Assembly: GCF_000317695.1 (NCBI RefSeq)
Contig: NC_019771.1
Coordinates: forward strand, 3,600,001 to 3,664,000
Length of the DNA stretch: 64,000 nt
Origin: Anabaena cylindrica PCC 7122
GTDB lineage: Bacteria; Cyanobacteriota; Cyanobacteriia; Cyanobacteriales; Nostocaceae
Direction: 5' to 3'
Shown: piece by piece, positions 54,555 through 63,339 of the stretch
Layout: each line of letters starts with the position of its first letter
How positions within the stretch are numbered: position 1 is the stretch's first letter
Translations under genes and position numbers: made by a program
Notes under the pieces: generated by a model
Told to the model about the DNA's origin: nothing
The model's database searches: none
Seen by the model: the letters and a program-made list of their open reading frames with translations, nothing else

Positions 54555-54618
54555 GGACAAGGAGGTTAGGACATCAGGCGATGATGAAACTCCGTCCACA
54601 AAAGGGTTTTAGTCCTGA
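54555..54618 (+). ncRNA. Candidate structured RNA in the glmS leader
   Basis: ggac and ggag (54555-54558, 54561-54564) pair with ctcc and gtcc (54590-54597) around an inner catca / tgatg stem with a ggcga loop (54572-54586). Downstream gtcct (54612-54616) can pair with aggac (54568-54572), which would form a pseudoknot. It lies 145 bases before glmS, with terminator-like hairpins further upstream. No known riboswitch class is recognised; a remnant of a mobile element is the alternative. Confidence 0.4.
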
Positions 54619-54762
54619 CTTATGCTATATCATTTATTAAATTTCAATGAACAGCAAATAGTTGTTTAGCCGATAGTGAGATATTTAAACCCATTGCTAA
54701 AGCATTAGACCTTCTTTGAAGGGAATTAAATCGAAAGTAACTGATAACCAGTGGTATAAAAA

Positions 54763-56658
54763 ATGTGTGGAATTGTTGGATATATAGGAACTCAAGCGGC
54801 AACAGATATTTTATTGGCTGGACTAGAAAAATTAGAATATAGAGGTTATGACTCGGCAGGAATTGCCACCATTTGGGAAGGTGACGTTCACTGTGTACGG
54901 GCTAAAGGTAAGCTGCTGAATTTGCGTTCTAAACTCGAACAAATAGAAAATCCTGCTCAAATTGGTATTGGTCATACTCGCTGGGCAACTCATGGTAAAC
55001 CAGAAGAACATAATGCCCATCCTCACATGGATACAGCATTGCGGGTGGCAGTGGTGCAGAATGGCATTATTGAGAATTACCGGGAGTTACGGGAACAATT
55101 AAAAGCATTAGGACATGAATTTCGTTCAGAAACAGATACAGAGGTAATTCCTCATTTAATTGCTGAGTGTTTAAAGCATTGTGATCAAAATTCGTCTTCC
55201 CCTTCGGTTTTTTTAGACGCAGTGCGGGAAGCGGTGAGTAAGTTGGAAGGCGCTTATGCTGTGGCGGCGATTTCTGCCGACTACCCTGATGAATTGATTG
55301 TAGTCCGGCAGCAAGCACCTTTAGTCATTGGTTTTGGTCAAGGTGAGTTTTTCTGTGCTTCTGACACTCCGGCAATTGTTCCCTATACCCGCGCTGTATT
55401 GCCCCTAGAAAACGGCGAAATTGCTCGTTTGACTCCTTTGGGGGTGGAGGTTTATAACTTTGCCGGACACCGTTTAAAAAAGCATCCCCGCACCATCAAC
55501 TGGAATCCCGTCATGGTGGAAAAACAGGGATTCAAGCATTTTATGCTCAAAGAAATCTATGAGCAACCGGGGGTAGTGAGGGATTGTTTAGAAGCTTATT
55601 TCCCGACGGAATTGAATGGCAACTCAACTGCACAATCACCGGTGAAACTGGGTTTAGCTGATGATTTTTACGCAGACTTAGAACAAATTCAAGTTGTTGC
55701 CTGTGGTACAAGCTGGCACGCTGCTTTAGTCGGTAAATACTTGTTAGAACAACTGGCAGGAATTCCCACTCAGGTACAATACGCTTCTGAGTTTCGTTAT
55801 GCACCATCCCCGTTAACTGCTAATACTCTGACTATTGGTGTTACACAATCGGGGGAAACTGCTGATACTTTAGCAGCTTTAGCAATGGAAAAAGAACGTC
55901 GTCAGGGCAAAGAAAGCAAGTATCAAGCGCGACTTTTAGGAATAACTAATCGTCCAGAAAGTACTTTGGGCAACATGGTTGCAAATATCATCAATACTCA
56001 TGGGGGAATTGAAATTGGTGTTGCTGCGACAAAGACTTTTATTGCTCAATTGATGGCGTTTTATGCTTTGGCTTTAGATATAGCTTATCGTCGCCATGAG
56101 ATTACTGTGGAAAGATTTGAGGAAATTCTCACAGGTTTACGCCAGCTACCAGGGGAAATCGAAGCGATTTTAGAAACTCAAGAACGTTATATTGAGCAAT
56201 TAGTACATGACTTTGCGGAAACGAAGGATTTTATCTTTATTGGGAGAGGAATTAATTTCCCCATTGCGTTAGAAGGGGCTTTGAAGTTAAAAGAAATTAG
56301 CTATATTCATGCTGAAGGATATCCGGCGGGGGAAATGAAGCATGGCCCTATTGCTTTGCTAGATGCGAAAGTTCCTGTAGTTGCGATCGCAGTTCGGGGT
56401 AGTGTATATGAAAAGGTGATCTCTAACGCCCAGGAAGCAAAAGCCCGTGATTCCCGGTTAATTGGTGTTAGTTCTGTCAAAGATGGGGAAGCAGGGGAAA
56501 TATTTAATGATTTAATTCCTGTTGCGGAGGTTGAGGAAATCCTTTCACCAATTCTCACGGTTATTCCATTGCAATTATTGGCTTATCACATTGCTGCACG
56601 GCGTGGTTTAGATGTAGACCAGCCAAGAAATTTGGCGAAGTCGGTAACTGTGGAATAA
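54763..56658 (+). CDS. glmS: Glutamine:fructose-6-phosphate aminotransferase GlmS
   Basis: Makes glucosamine 6-phosphate, the first step to UDP-GlcNAc for peptidoglycan and other glycans. The 631-residue protein begins with the N-terminal nucleophile Cys (MCGIVGYIG) of the class II glutaminase domain (1-240; GHTRWATHG and NGIIENY). Two SIS domains follow: CGTSWHAALVGKYLLE, VTQSGETADTLAAL, and the C-terminal GPIALLDAKVPVVAI with the end DQPRNLAKSVTVE. Length is usual for the family. The last 31 bases plus stop are duplicated at 59047. Confidence 0.96.
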   Translation: MCGIVGYIGTQAATDILLAGLEKLEYRGYDSAGIATIWEGDVHCVRAKGKLLNLRSKLEQIENPAQIGIGHTRWATHGKPEEHNAHPHMDTALRVAVVQNGIIENYRELREQLKALGHEFRSETDTEVIPHLIAECLKHCDQNSSSPSVFLDAVREAVSKLEGAYAVAAISADYPDELIVVRQQAPLVIGFGQGEFFCASDTPAIVPYTRAVLPLENGEIARLTPLGVEVYNFAGHRLKKHPRTINWNPVMVEKQGFKHFMLKEIYEQPGVVRDCLEAYFPTELNGNSTAQSPVKLGLADDFYADLEQIQVVACGTSWHAALVGKYLLEQLAGIPTQVQYASEFRYAPSPLTANTLTIGVTQSGETADTLAALAMEKERRQGKESKYQARLLGITNRPESTLGNMVANIINTHGGIEIGVAATKTFIAQLMAFYALALDIAYRRHEITVERFEEILTGLRQLPGEIEAILETQERYIEQLVHDFAETKDFIFIGRGINFPIALEGALKLKEISYIHAEGYPAGEMKHGPIALLDAKVPVVAIAVRGSVYEKVISNAQEAKARDSRLIGVSSVKDGEAGEIFNDLIPVAEVEEILSPILTVIPLQLLAYHIAARRGLDVDQPRNLAKSVTVE

Positions 56659-56847
56659 CTAAATAAAAAAGTTGTACAATTTCTCCTGTGGGTGTATTTA
56701 CCAATCATCCAGAGGAGAATTTTGTGTGATTAGGATTAATTAGATTATATGCGGCGGGACTCAATTTTTTATTATTTATTTCAAAAATACCCTACGCTAC
56801 TTTTTGAATTATTGGAGAATGCCCCAGCCAATGCGGCTAATTATCGC
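56628..56847. repeat. Segmental duplication, copy 1 (glmS 3' end to rpn 5' end)
   Basis: 220 bases comprising the last codons of glmS, the intergenic DNA and about 33 codons of the rpn gene. They are repeated at 59047-59265 with one single-base deletion and a handful of substitutions. Confidence 0.9.
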
Positions 56848-57460
56848 TTTGATTCAGTAGCGGTGAAAGAGCCAAAGTTTGAAATTGACGGGGTATTTTT
56901 ACCACCGGAAACGGAAACACCAGGGGTGGTTTATTTTTGTGAAGTACAATTTCAAAGAGATGAAAAACTTTATGAGCGTTTATTTGGGGAGTTATTTCTC
57001 TATTTTTATAGAAATAGAGAGCGTTTTCAAGATTGGCAAGCTGTGTTAATTTATCCAACTCGGAGTATGGAACAAGGGGATATTCACCCCTATCGCGCAC
57101 TTTTGAGTTCGGAACAAGTACATCGAGTATATTTGGATGAGTTGGGAGAAATTGAGCAATTACCCCTTGATGTCAGTTTATTGGTATTGACTACTCTAAA
57201 CCAAGACAAAGCACCAGCAGCAGCGCGATATTTAGTCAACCGTTGTCAGCAGGAGTTACAAGAACCAGCAGATAGTCGTGCGATAATGGAAATAATTACC
57301 ACGATTATGTCTTATCGGTTTACTCGTTTAAGTCGTGTGGAGATAGAAGCAATGTTAGGTATAACTTTTGAGCAAACTCGCTTATATCAAGAACTCAGAG
57401 AAGAAGCGACAGAAATAGGTATGCAACAAGGTATGCAACAAGGTATACAACAAGGTAAAC

Positions 57461-58810
57461 TCACATCTTGCACCTGACCGAAAACCTCAGTATTAACCGA
57501 AAATAAGAGAACAAAAGAAACATCTAAAAATCATACCTACAATTTATATACTGAAATAATAAACTACATTTACTCCCAGTATATTTACAAATGACATATA
57601 TGAAAAGAGAAATAATGTCATCTGCACAGAAACACTTGTATTTTTTATGAAAAATGAGAGAAAAGGGCGTAGAAAACATTAATCAGCAAGAAATATGGAA
57701 ATCATTCTTGCCCACGCCCATAACCTAATGTACACCATTCTAGCATTGATGCCTACTCGTTATCAAAGAGATAATTTGGAAGCAATGCTAGGATTATTTC
57801 TAGCCGCAGATGGAAAGCCTTTACCACATTACAGTAAAGCCAAATCCGAAAGTGCATTAAGTCGATTTTTGAATATTAGTAATTGGTCTACTCGTAAACT
57901 CATTTATCATCTCCGCCAGCAGGCGCTTGAACAAATTAATAGTCACTGTCCATTAGGGCGAAAAGCATTTTTACAAGTGATTATTGACCTCACAACTTTA
58001 GAAAAATGTGGTAAATTCAAAGGTTTAAATAACTTAATAAGTGTCTACAATGGTAGGCGAGGTTTCCATATAGTAATCTTATATTTGGTAGTTGGAAAAT
58101 GGCGTATACCCTGGAATTTTCGCGTCTGGAGAGGTAAAGGTACAGCCAGTCCTGCTCAGATGGCACTACGAATGGTACGTAATTTACCAAAAGATTTTAC
58201 CAAAAAATTCGAGGTGAAAATTCTAGCTGATACAGCCTTTGGCACTAAAGATTTTATCAACGGTATTCGTAAACTTAAATATCATGCTGTCCTTGGTATT
58301 GGTTGTAATCGTAAATTAATTAATGGCACTCCTGTTAAACTTTTACATCGTCGAGGAAGACAAGTTCAACTCGTTGGATTAGATTTTCCTGTTACCCTTT
58401 CTTGGTATTATTTTAAACGCGAGAATGGTCAGTTTGTCAAAAGATATGTTATCTCTACAAAACCCATTAAAGCTAGCACTATTTCTTGGTGGGGTAAACG
58501 CCGTTGGCTTTCTTGAGGTTGGTTCAAAACTGCTAAACATCGCTTTGGTTTAGACAAGTTTGGACAAGGCACTCTTTTAGGGGTTTATCGTTGGTTAATC
58601 TTGTCTATGACTGCCTATTTATTAGCATATTGGGCATATATTTCATCTTCCTTATCTGATTCTTTGGACTGGGGTAAAGCTGCTTTTCTTGCACTCTCTA
58701 CTTTTCTTCCTCATTTAGTCCTGTCTTTGTTATTACTTGACATTGAACGACTTCGACCCTTAGCACTTAGTCATGGAATTGACATTACTATTTTAAGGTG
58801 CAAGATATGA
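57461..58810 (+). mobile_element. 1350-bp insertion sequence (IS4-like) inside rpn
   Basis: Terminal inverted repeats tcacatcttgcacc (57461-57474) and ggtgcaagatatga (58797-58810) match at 13 of 14 positions. It is flanked by a 6-bp direct repeat gtaaac (57455-57460 and 58811-58816). The transposase reading frame ends with the last base of the right repeat. The element carries only that one gene. Confidence 0.9.
57695..58810 (+). pseudogene. DDE transposase with a premature stop at the catalytic glutamate
   Basis: 371 codons of an IS4-type transposase. The first Asp is in VIIDLTTLEKCGKF, the second in ILADTAFGTKDF. The final motif normally reads R-x3-E-x6-K (R…E-GWFKTAK), but here the codon in the Glu position is TGA (58514-58516). 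The frame continues unbroken after it, …GWFKTAKHRFGLDKFGQGT and a hydrophobic C-terminus, to the stop at 58808. The copy should be inactive unless the stop is read through. An ATG at 57695 begins MEIILAHAHNLM. Confidence 0.85.
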
Positions 58811-59046
58811 GTAAACAGGAGGGAGAAGTAAATCTTATCCTGCGGTTATTATCTAAAAAATTTGGGGAAGTTCCTAGTCAGCTAAAAATGCAAATTGAAA
58901 AGTTATCTCTGGAACAATTGGAAGCTTTAACTGAGGTATTGTTAGATTTTTCTAATTTAGGTAATTTAGTTGTTTGGCTGGAAAATTTGGAAGCTGCTGA
59001 GAAGTAGATTTGTGTGCAGAGTGCGATCCGCAAAACTGACCCCGAT

Positions 59047-59265
59047 AAATTTGGCGAAGTCGGTGACTGTGGAATAACTAAATAAAAAAGTTCTACAATT
59101 TATCCTGTGGGTGTATTTACTAATCATCCAGAGGATAATTTTGTGTGATTAGGATTAATTAGATTATATGCGGCGGGACTCAATTTTTTATTATTATTTC
59201 AAAAATACCTTACGCTACTTTTTGAATTATGGCAAAATGCCCCAGCCAATGCGGCTAATTATCGC
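59047..59265 (+). pseudogene. Segmental duplication, copy 2 (glmS tail and rpn N-terminal fragment)
   Basis: Repeats 56628-56847. It holds a truncated glmS end without its body and the first codons of rpn (MRRDSIFYY at 59168). It then loses frame through a one-base deletion (ttattattt against ttatttattt) and breaks off after ttatcgc. It is non-functional. Confidence 0.9.
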
Positions 59266-59763
59266 ATATCTGAATCAGTCATTTTTTGACACAGTAAAGT
59301 CCCCTAATTTTAATTATGGGGATTTATTTGCTGATCATTTCTTATTATTTTTAAGTATATTTTGCAGTGGTGATTGTGTTTTTGCGTAGATTTATTTTTG
59401 AATATCGTTTTATAAATTATTACAATCACACAACTACTTGTTTATTCTAGTTTCATATACTCTTGATTTTTAGTAAACTCTTTCTTGACCATTTATTAAT
59501 TTACTAGATTTTTTACTAAAAAAATCACAAAATTTTGTTTCATGACTTAGTTTAAAATTCCAGCATAAGTTGTATTTTTTACTAGATATGATTTTAAAAT
59601 CAGTCCAAAGAAGTATTTTGATTTTTTATATTGAATAACTAAAAAAGTTAATCTATACTGTTTCTTGTTATTTAGCGAAATAGATGAGAGAGAAAACTTT
59701 TTATTGCCGTAATTTGTAAATGAAAAATATGTTGATATATCTAGTAAATTTCTGAATAACTTT
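59266..59763. other. Gene-free spacer before the glycan cluster
   Basis: Very AT-rich. One hairpin (cccctaatt…aattatgggg, 59301-59321) without a clean T-run. Nothing else recognised. Confidence 0.5.
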
Positions 59764-61041
59764 ATGAAGATTGCCGTTATTGTTGATAAATTCCCAAGTT
59801 TGTCAGAAACATTTATTGTTAATCAAATCATAGGTTTGATAGACAGAGGAAATGAAGTAAATATTTATGCCACACCACCTGACAATACTTCTAAAGTTCA
59901 TCCCAAAGTAGCAAGTTATCATTTGATTGACCATACATATTACCAAACAAAGCTTCCTGAAAATTATTTTTTGCGCTTGTTAAAAGCAATAGAATTAATC
60001 GTCAAAAACTTTCACCAAGCTCCTTTAATCATTTTGCGATCGCTCAACTTTTTTAACTATGGTAAACGGGCAGTTTCTTTGCGATTACTATACTCAGTTA
60101 TACCATTATTAAAAGCTCCTCCTTACGATATTATTCATTGCCAGTTCGGTACATTAGCACTAGAAGGAATGATTTTACGGAATATAGGTGCTATCACAGG
60201 TAAATTAATTACTTCATTTAGAGGCTACGATATCAGTTGGTTTGTTCAAGAAAACGGAGAAAATGTTTATGACTCACTCTTTACTCAAGGTGATTTTTTC
60301 TTAACCAACTGTGAATTTTTTAAGGCAAAAGCCATCAAACTAGGCTGTGATGCCAATAAAATCGTAGTACATGGTTCAGGAATAGATTGTATGCACTTTC
60401 CTTTTAAAGAAAGGTATCCTCATACAGAAAGTAAAATTCGCATTGCTACCACTGGTCGTTTAATTGAAAAAAAAGGTATAGAATACGCAATTTTAGCTGT
60501 TGCTCAGGTAAGCAAAATTTATCAAAATATCGAGTATAACATCATTGGTGATGGTGAATTGAAAGAACACTTCCAGCAGATCATACAATCATTGAATATT
60601 GCTGATAAAGTCAAGCTAATTGGATGGAAAACTCAGCCAGAGATTGTTGAAATTCTCGACCAAACAGATATTTTTATTGCTCCTAGTGTGACAGCACAAG
60701 ATGGAAATCAAGATGCACCAGTTAATACTTTAAAAGAAGCAATGATTATGGGTTTACCAGTAATTGCTACTACTCATGGTGGTATTCCTGAACTTGTACA
60801 AGATGGTATTTCTGGTTTTCTAGTTCCAGAGCGAAATGCTCAAGCTATAGCTGAGAAATTAATCTATCTTATTGAACATCCACAAATTTGGTCAACAATG
60901 GGTTACTCTGGTCATTCTTATGTTCAATCACATTATGATATGAACAAACTTAATGATGAGCTAGTGCAAATTTATCGCCAAGTTATCACTGATGATTTAA
61001 CTCTTCAAAATTCAGCCTTATCTCCGGCAATCACTGTGTAA
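59764..61041 (+). CDS. GT4 glycosyltransferase, colanic-acid WcaL-like
   Basis: 425-residue GT-B glycosyltransferase for a surface polysaccharide. The N-terminal domain begins IAVIVDKFPSLSETFIVNQI, the usual start of WcaL-like enzymes. The nucleotide-sugar half has ATTGRLIEKKGIEYAI and the EAMIMGLPVIATTHGGIPEL motif (E-x7-E family). It is cytoplasmic and peripheral, with no membrane helix. It is the first of four same-strand genes for glycan synthesis and export. Sugar and acceptor unknown. Confidence 0.87.
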   Translation: MKIAVIVDKFPSLSETFIVNQIIGLIDRGNEVNIYATPPDNTSKVHPKVASYHLIDHTYYQTKLPENYFLRLLKAIELIVKNFHQAPLIILRSLNFFNYGKRAVSLRLLYSVIPLLKAPPYDIIHCQFGTLALEGMILRNIGAITGKLITSFRGYDISWFVQENGENVYDSLFTQGDFFLTNCEFFKAKAIKLGCDANKIVVHGSGIDCMHFPFKERYPHTESKIRIATTGRLIEKKGIEYAILAVAQVSKIYQNIEYNIIGDGELKEHFQQIIQSLNIADKVKLIGWKTQPEIVEILDQTDIFIAPSVTAQDGNQDAPVNTLKEAMIMGLPVIATTHGGIPELVQDGISGFLVPERNAQAIAEKLIYLIEHPQIWSTMGYSGHSYVQSHYDMNKLNDELVQIYRQVITDDLTLQNSALSPAITV

Positions 61042-61139
61042 TATCTAGGCAAGAAAATAGGCTCTCCATAATTTATTACTTCTTGCCTTAATAATTTACA
61101 AAAAAATCAGTTTTAAATTCTGAAAGGATATTGATTGAA

Positions 61140-62147
61140 ATGAAAAACTCATTAGCGATCACCACCCCAGATGTAACAATTATTGTTTCTCCCAGAGAAC
61201 GTTTCAGTTGTACCTGTGAAGCCTTAGAAAGCATTTATGAACATACACATTACCCCTTCCAGTTAATTTATATAGATGGTGGTTCCCCACGTCACATTAG
61301 GGATTATTTAGCAGAACAATCACAACAAAAGCAATTTCAACTAATTCGCACAAATTACTATCTCTCTCCCAACAGTGCGAGAAACCTTGGTTTGCGTCAA
61401 GTCAGCAGCAAGTATGTTGTCTTTATTGATAATGATGTTGTTGTTACCCCAGGTTGGCTCAAGCCTTTAGTGGAATGTGCAGAAGAAACAGATGCAACTA
61501 TAGTTAGTCCGCTCATTTGTCAGGGTACACCTTTACACACAGAAGTACACTGTGCCGGGGGGGAATCTGGAATCAAGGTGGAGACTAAAGATGAAACCAC
61601 CAGAAAGCGCATGATTGAAAAGATATATAAACAAGGCCGCAAAATTGCAGATATTCAAACCCAATTACAACGCCAAAAAACTGGGTTAGCCGAGTTTCAC
61701 TGCATGATGGTACGAACACAGATATTTCAACAAATTGGTCTGTTGGATGAAGCACTTTTGAACACCAAAGAACACGTTGATTTGTGCATTTTGGTAGCAG
61801 AAGCCGGTGGCACAGTTTACTTAGAACCTGAATCTCTGATGACTTATGTAACAAACAAACCACTAGAACCAACAGACATACATTACTATATGCTGCGTTG
61901 GAGTGATGCTTGGGAACTAGCCAGCCTTAAACGCCTGCGTGACAAGTGGAATCTCACTGAAGATGAATACTTTCAAAATAAATATAAACGCTTGGGATGG
62001 CGACGACAGATGGCAATTATTAATCCCCTGGTGCGTAAATTGCCTATTAACAAATTTGGCTGGCGATTAGTGGGGAAAACTCTATTGTATATAGATAAGA
62101 TAGCCAACCGTTACATTACTAGCCGCTACGCACAAACACACCTATAG
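61140..62147 (+). CDS. GT2 family glycosyltransferase
   Basis: About 335 residues. GT-A fold with VTIIVSPRERFSCTCEALES at the start, the YIDGGSPRHI nucleotide-binding segment and VVFIDNDVVVTPGW carrying the DxD-type motif (DND). The N-terminal Thr/Val region has no membrane helix. The open frame begins at a TTG at 61131; the ATG at 61140 with gaaagga upstream is better. It follows the WcaL-like gene by 98 bases. Confidence 0.85.
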   Translation: MKNSLAITTPDVTIIVSPRERFSCTCEALESIYEHTHYPFQLIYIDGGSPRHIRDYLAEQSQQKQFQLIRTNYYLSPNSARNLGLRQVSSKYVVFIDNDVVVTPGWLKPLVECAEETDATIVSPLICQGTPLHTEVHCAGGESGIKVETKDETTRKRMIEKIYKQGRKIADIQTQLQRQKTGLAEFHCMMVRTQIFQQIGLLDEALLNTKEHVDLCILVAEAGGTVYLEPESLMTYVTNKPLEPTDIHYYMLRWSDAWELASLKRLRDKWNLTEDEYFQNKYKRLGWRRQMAIINPLVRKLPINKFGWRLVGKTLLYIDKIANRYITSRYAQTHL

Positions 62148-62464
62148 AACTCATATAGGAATCCGGTTTGATTCCTGTTCGCGGTAGCGTGCCGTAGGCA
62201 TATTTACTTGTGTAGTCAGGGAACTCTTAACAGGGAACAGGAAAGACAGAATTGATACCTACTGAGTCTTGTATGGCTACGCCACGCAAGCTATCAAAAA
62301 TCAAATAGGAGTCCCATATTTCATATTTGATTTTCATGAATATAGGACTTTCACAAAATCATGAAAAAACGAACCGCAAAGGACAGGAAGTAAAGAGGGT
62401 TTCTGAGAGTTCTTGCGTTGCTCCCTAGAATACTTGCAATTTCTTGGACAAAGGATAAAAAATA
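62148..62464. other. Spacer with small repeats upstream of the exporter genes
   Basis: Contains a gcggtagcgtgccgtaggca copy of the small insertion module (about 62180-62199). It also has an inverted, decayed copy of the aggact…gcggttc repeat (62365-62410). An aaagga ribosome site (62450-62456) precedes the TTG start at 62465. Confidence 0.55.
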
Positions 62465-63337
62465 TTGAAGCGACATCAAAAATTGAATTCTCAACTACCT
62501 CAAATCATTTATACACCAGAAAGTCAACTGAGATATCCCCTAGACTTAGCGCGACAAATGTGGCGAGACTTGTTAGCTTCTCGTGAACTAGCTTGGCGAT
62601 TGATGATGCGAGATATCAACGCCCAATATCGACAATCTTTTTTAGGTATAGCTTGGGCTTTTTTACCACCAATTGTCTTAGCTGTAAGTTTAACCCTTGC
62701 GAAAGATGCCAAAGTTATTAATGTGGGAGTAACTGATTTACCCTATCCAGCATATGTTATGTTTAGCACTGCATTATGGCAAACTTTTGTAGAAGCTTTA
62801 AATGGTCCAGTACAAGCGGTAACAGTAGCAAAACCCATGTTAGCCAGGGTAAATTTTCCACGGGAAGCATTAATTTTGGCCAAAGTAGGGGAAGTCTTTT
62901 TTAATTTTGCTATCAAGCTAATTCTCATAGTGGTATTGTTTATTTGGTTTCGCATTCCCATTAATTGGACAGTAATCTTAACTCCAATTCCATTAATTCA
63001 TTTAGTTTTATTGGGAACATTTATTGGTATTTTCTTAGCTCCCTTGGGAGTGTTATACCAAGATATTTCCAAAGGACTAACTTTGATAACAGGATTTTGG
63101 TTATTTCTCACACCTGTAATTTATCCAGTTCCCAAAGAAGGAATATTTGGGTTGTTAGTCAAGTTGAATCCTGTTACTCCTTTGTTAGTAACAGTAAGGG
63201 ATTTAGCTACCACAGGAGTAGTATCAGAATCTTTTAGTTTTTGGTTGGTGAGTACAATTACTTTAGTAGGATTAGTACTAACTTGGATTGTATTCCGTCT
63301 AGCGATGCCTTTTGTGGTTGAGAGGGTAAGTTCTTAA
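62465..63337 (+). CDS. ABC-2 polysaccharide export permease (Wzm/TagG-like)
   Basis: 290-residue inner-membrane subunit of an ATP-driven glycan exporter. The typical N-terminal cytoplasmic stretch ELAWRLMMRDINAQYRQSFLGIAWAFLPP leads into six membrane helices. The YPAYVMFSTALWQTFVEAL and GFWLFLTPVIYP segments are family hallmarks. It starts at a TTG, since the first ATG would remove the conserved N-terminus. Its stop is 2 bases from the ATPase start, so the two are coupled. Confidence 0.88.
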   Translation: MKRHQKLNSQLPQIIYTPESQLRYPLDLARQMWRDLLASRELAWRLMMRDINAQYRQSFLGIAWAFLPPIVLAVSLTLAKDAKVINVGVTDLPYPAYVMFSTALWQTFVEALNGPVQAVTVAKPMLARVNFPREALILAKVGEVFFNFAIKLILIVVLFIWFRIPINWTVILTPIPLIHLVLLGTFIGIFLAPLGVLYQDISKGLTLITGFWLFLTPVIYPVPKEGIFGLLVKLNPVTPLLVTVRDLATTGVVSESFSFWLVSTITLVGLVLTWIVFRLAMPFVVERVSS

Positions 63338-63339
63338 TA

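Larger units (their letters stand above)
56749..59007 (+). pseudogene. Rpn-family (DUF2887-like) nuclease/transposase gene split by an insertion sequence
   Basis: A PD-(D/E)XK recombination-promoting (Rpn/YhgA-like, DUF2887) gene. The first 237 codons (56749-57460) start MRRDSIFYYLFQKYP and include the nuclease core FEIDGVFLPPE…VVYFCEVQFQRDEKLYERLF (Asp, Glu and Gln of the PD-EXQ form). They end in GMQQGIQQGK. The last 64 codons (58811-59007) continue in the same frame with QEGEVNLILRLLSKKFGEVP. Removing the insertion and one gtaaac copy restores …IQQGKQEGEVNLI… exactly, so the gene was intact before the insertion. It lies 90 bases after glmS. Confidence 0.9.

Noticed and set aside
58601..58810. 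Separate 69-residue membrane protein
   Set aside because: It is in the same frame as the transposase and is its C-terminal part, after the premature stop at 58514.
58798..59007. Separate small gene after the insertion sequence
   Set aside because: It is the in-frame C-terminal end of the interrupted Rpn protein.
59168..59389. Separate 73-residue gene
   Set aside because: Its first codons are a frameshifted copy of the rpn start and the remainder is random sequence, so it is treated as the duplication stump.
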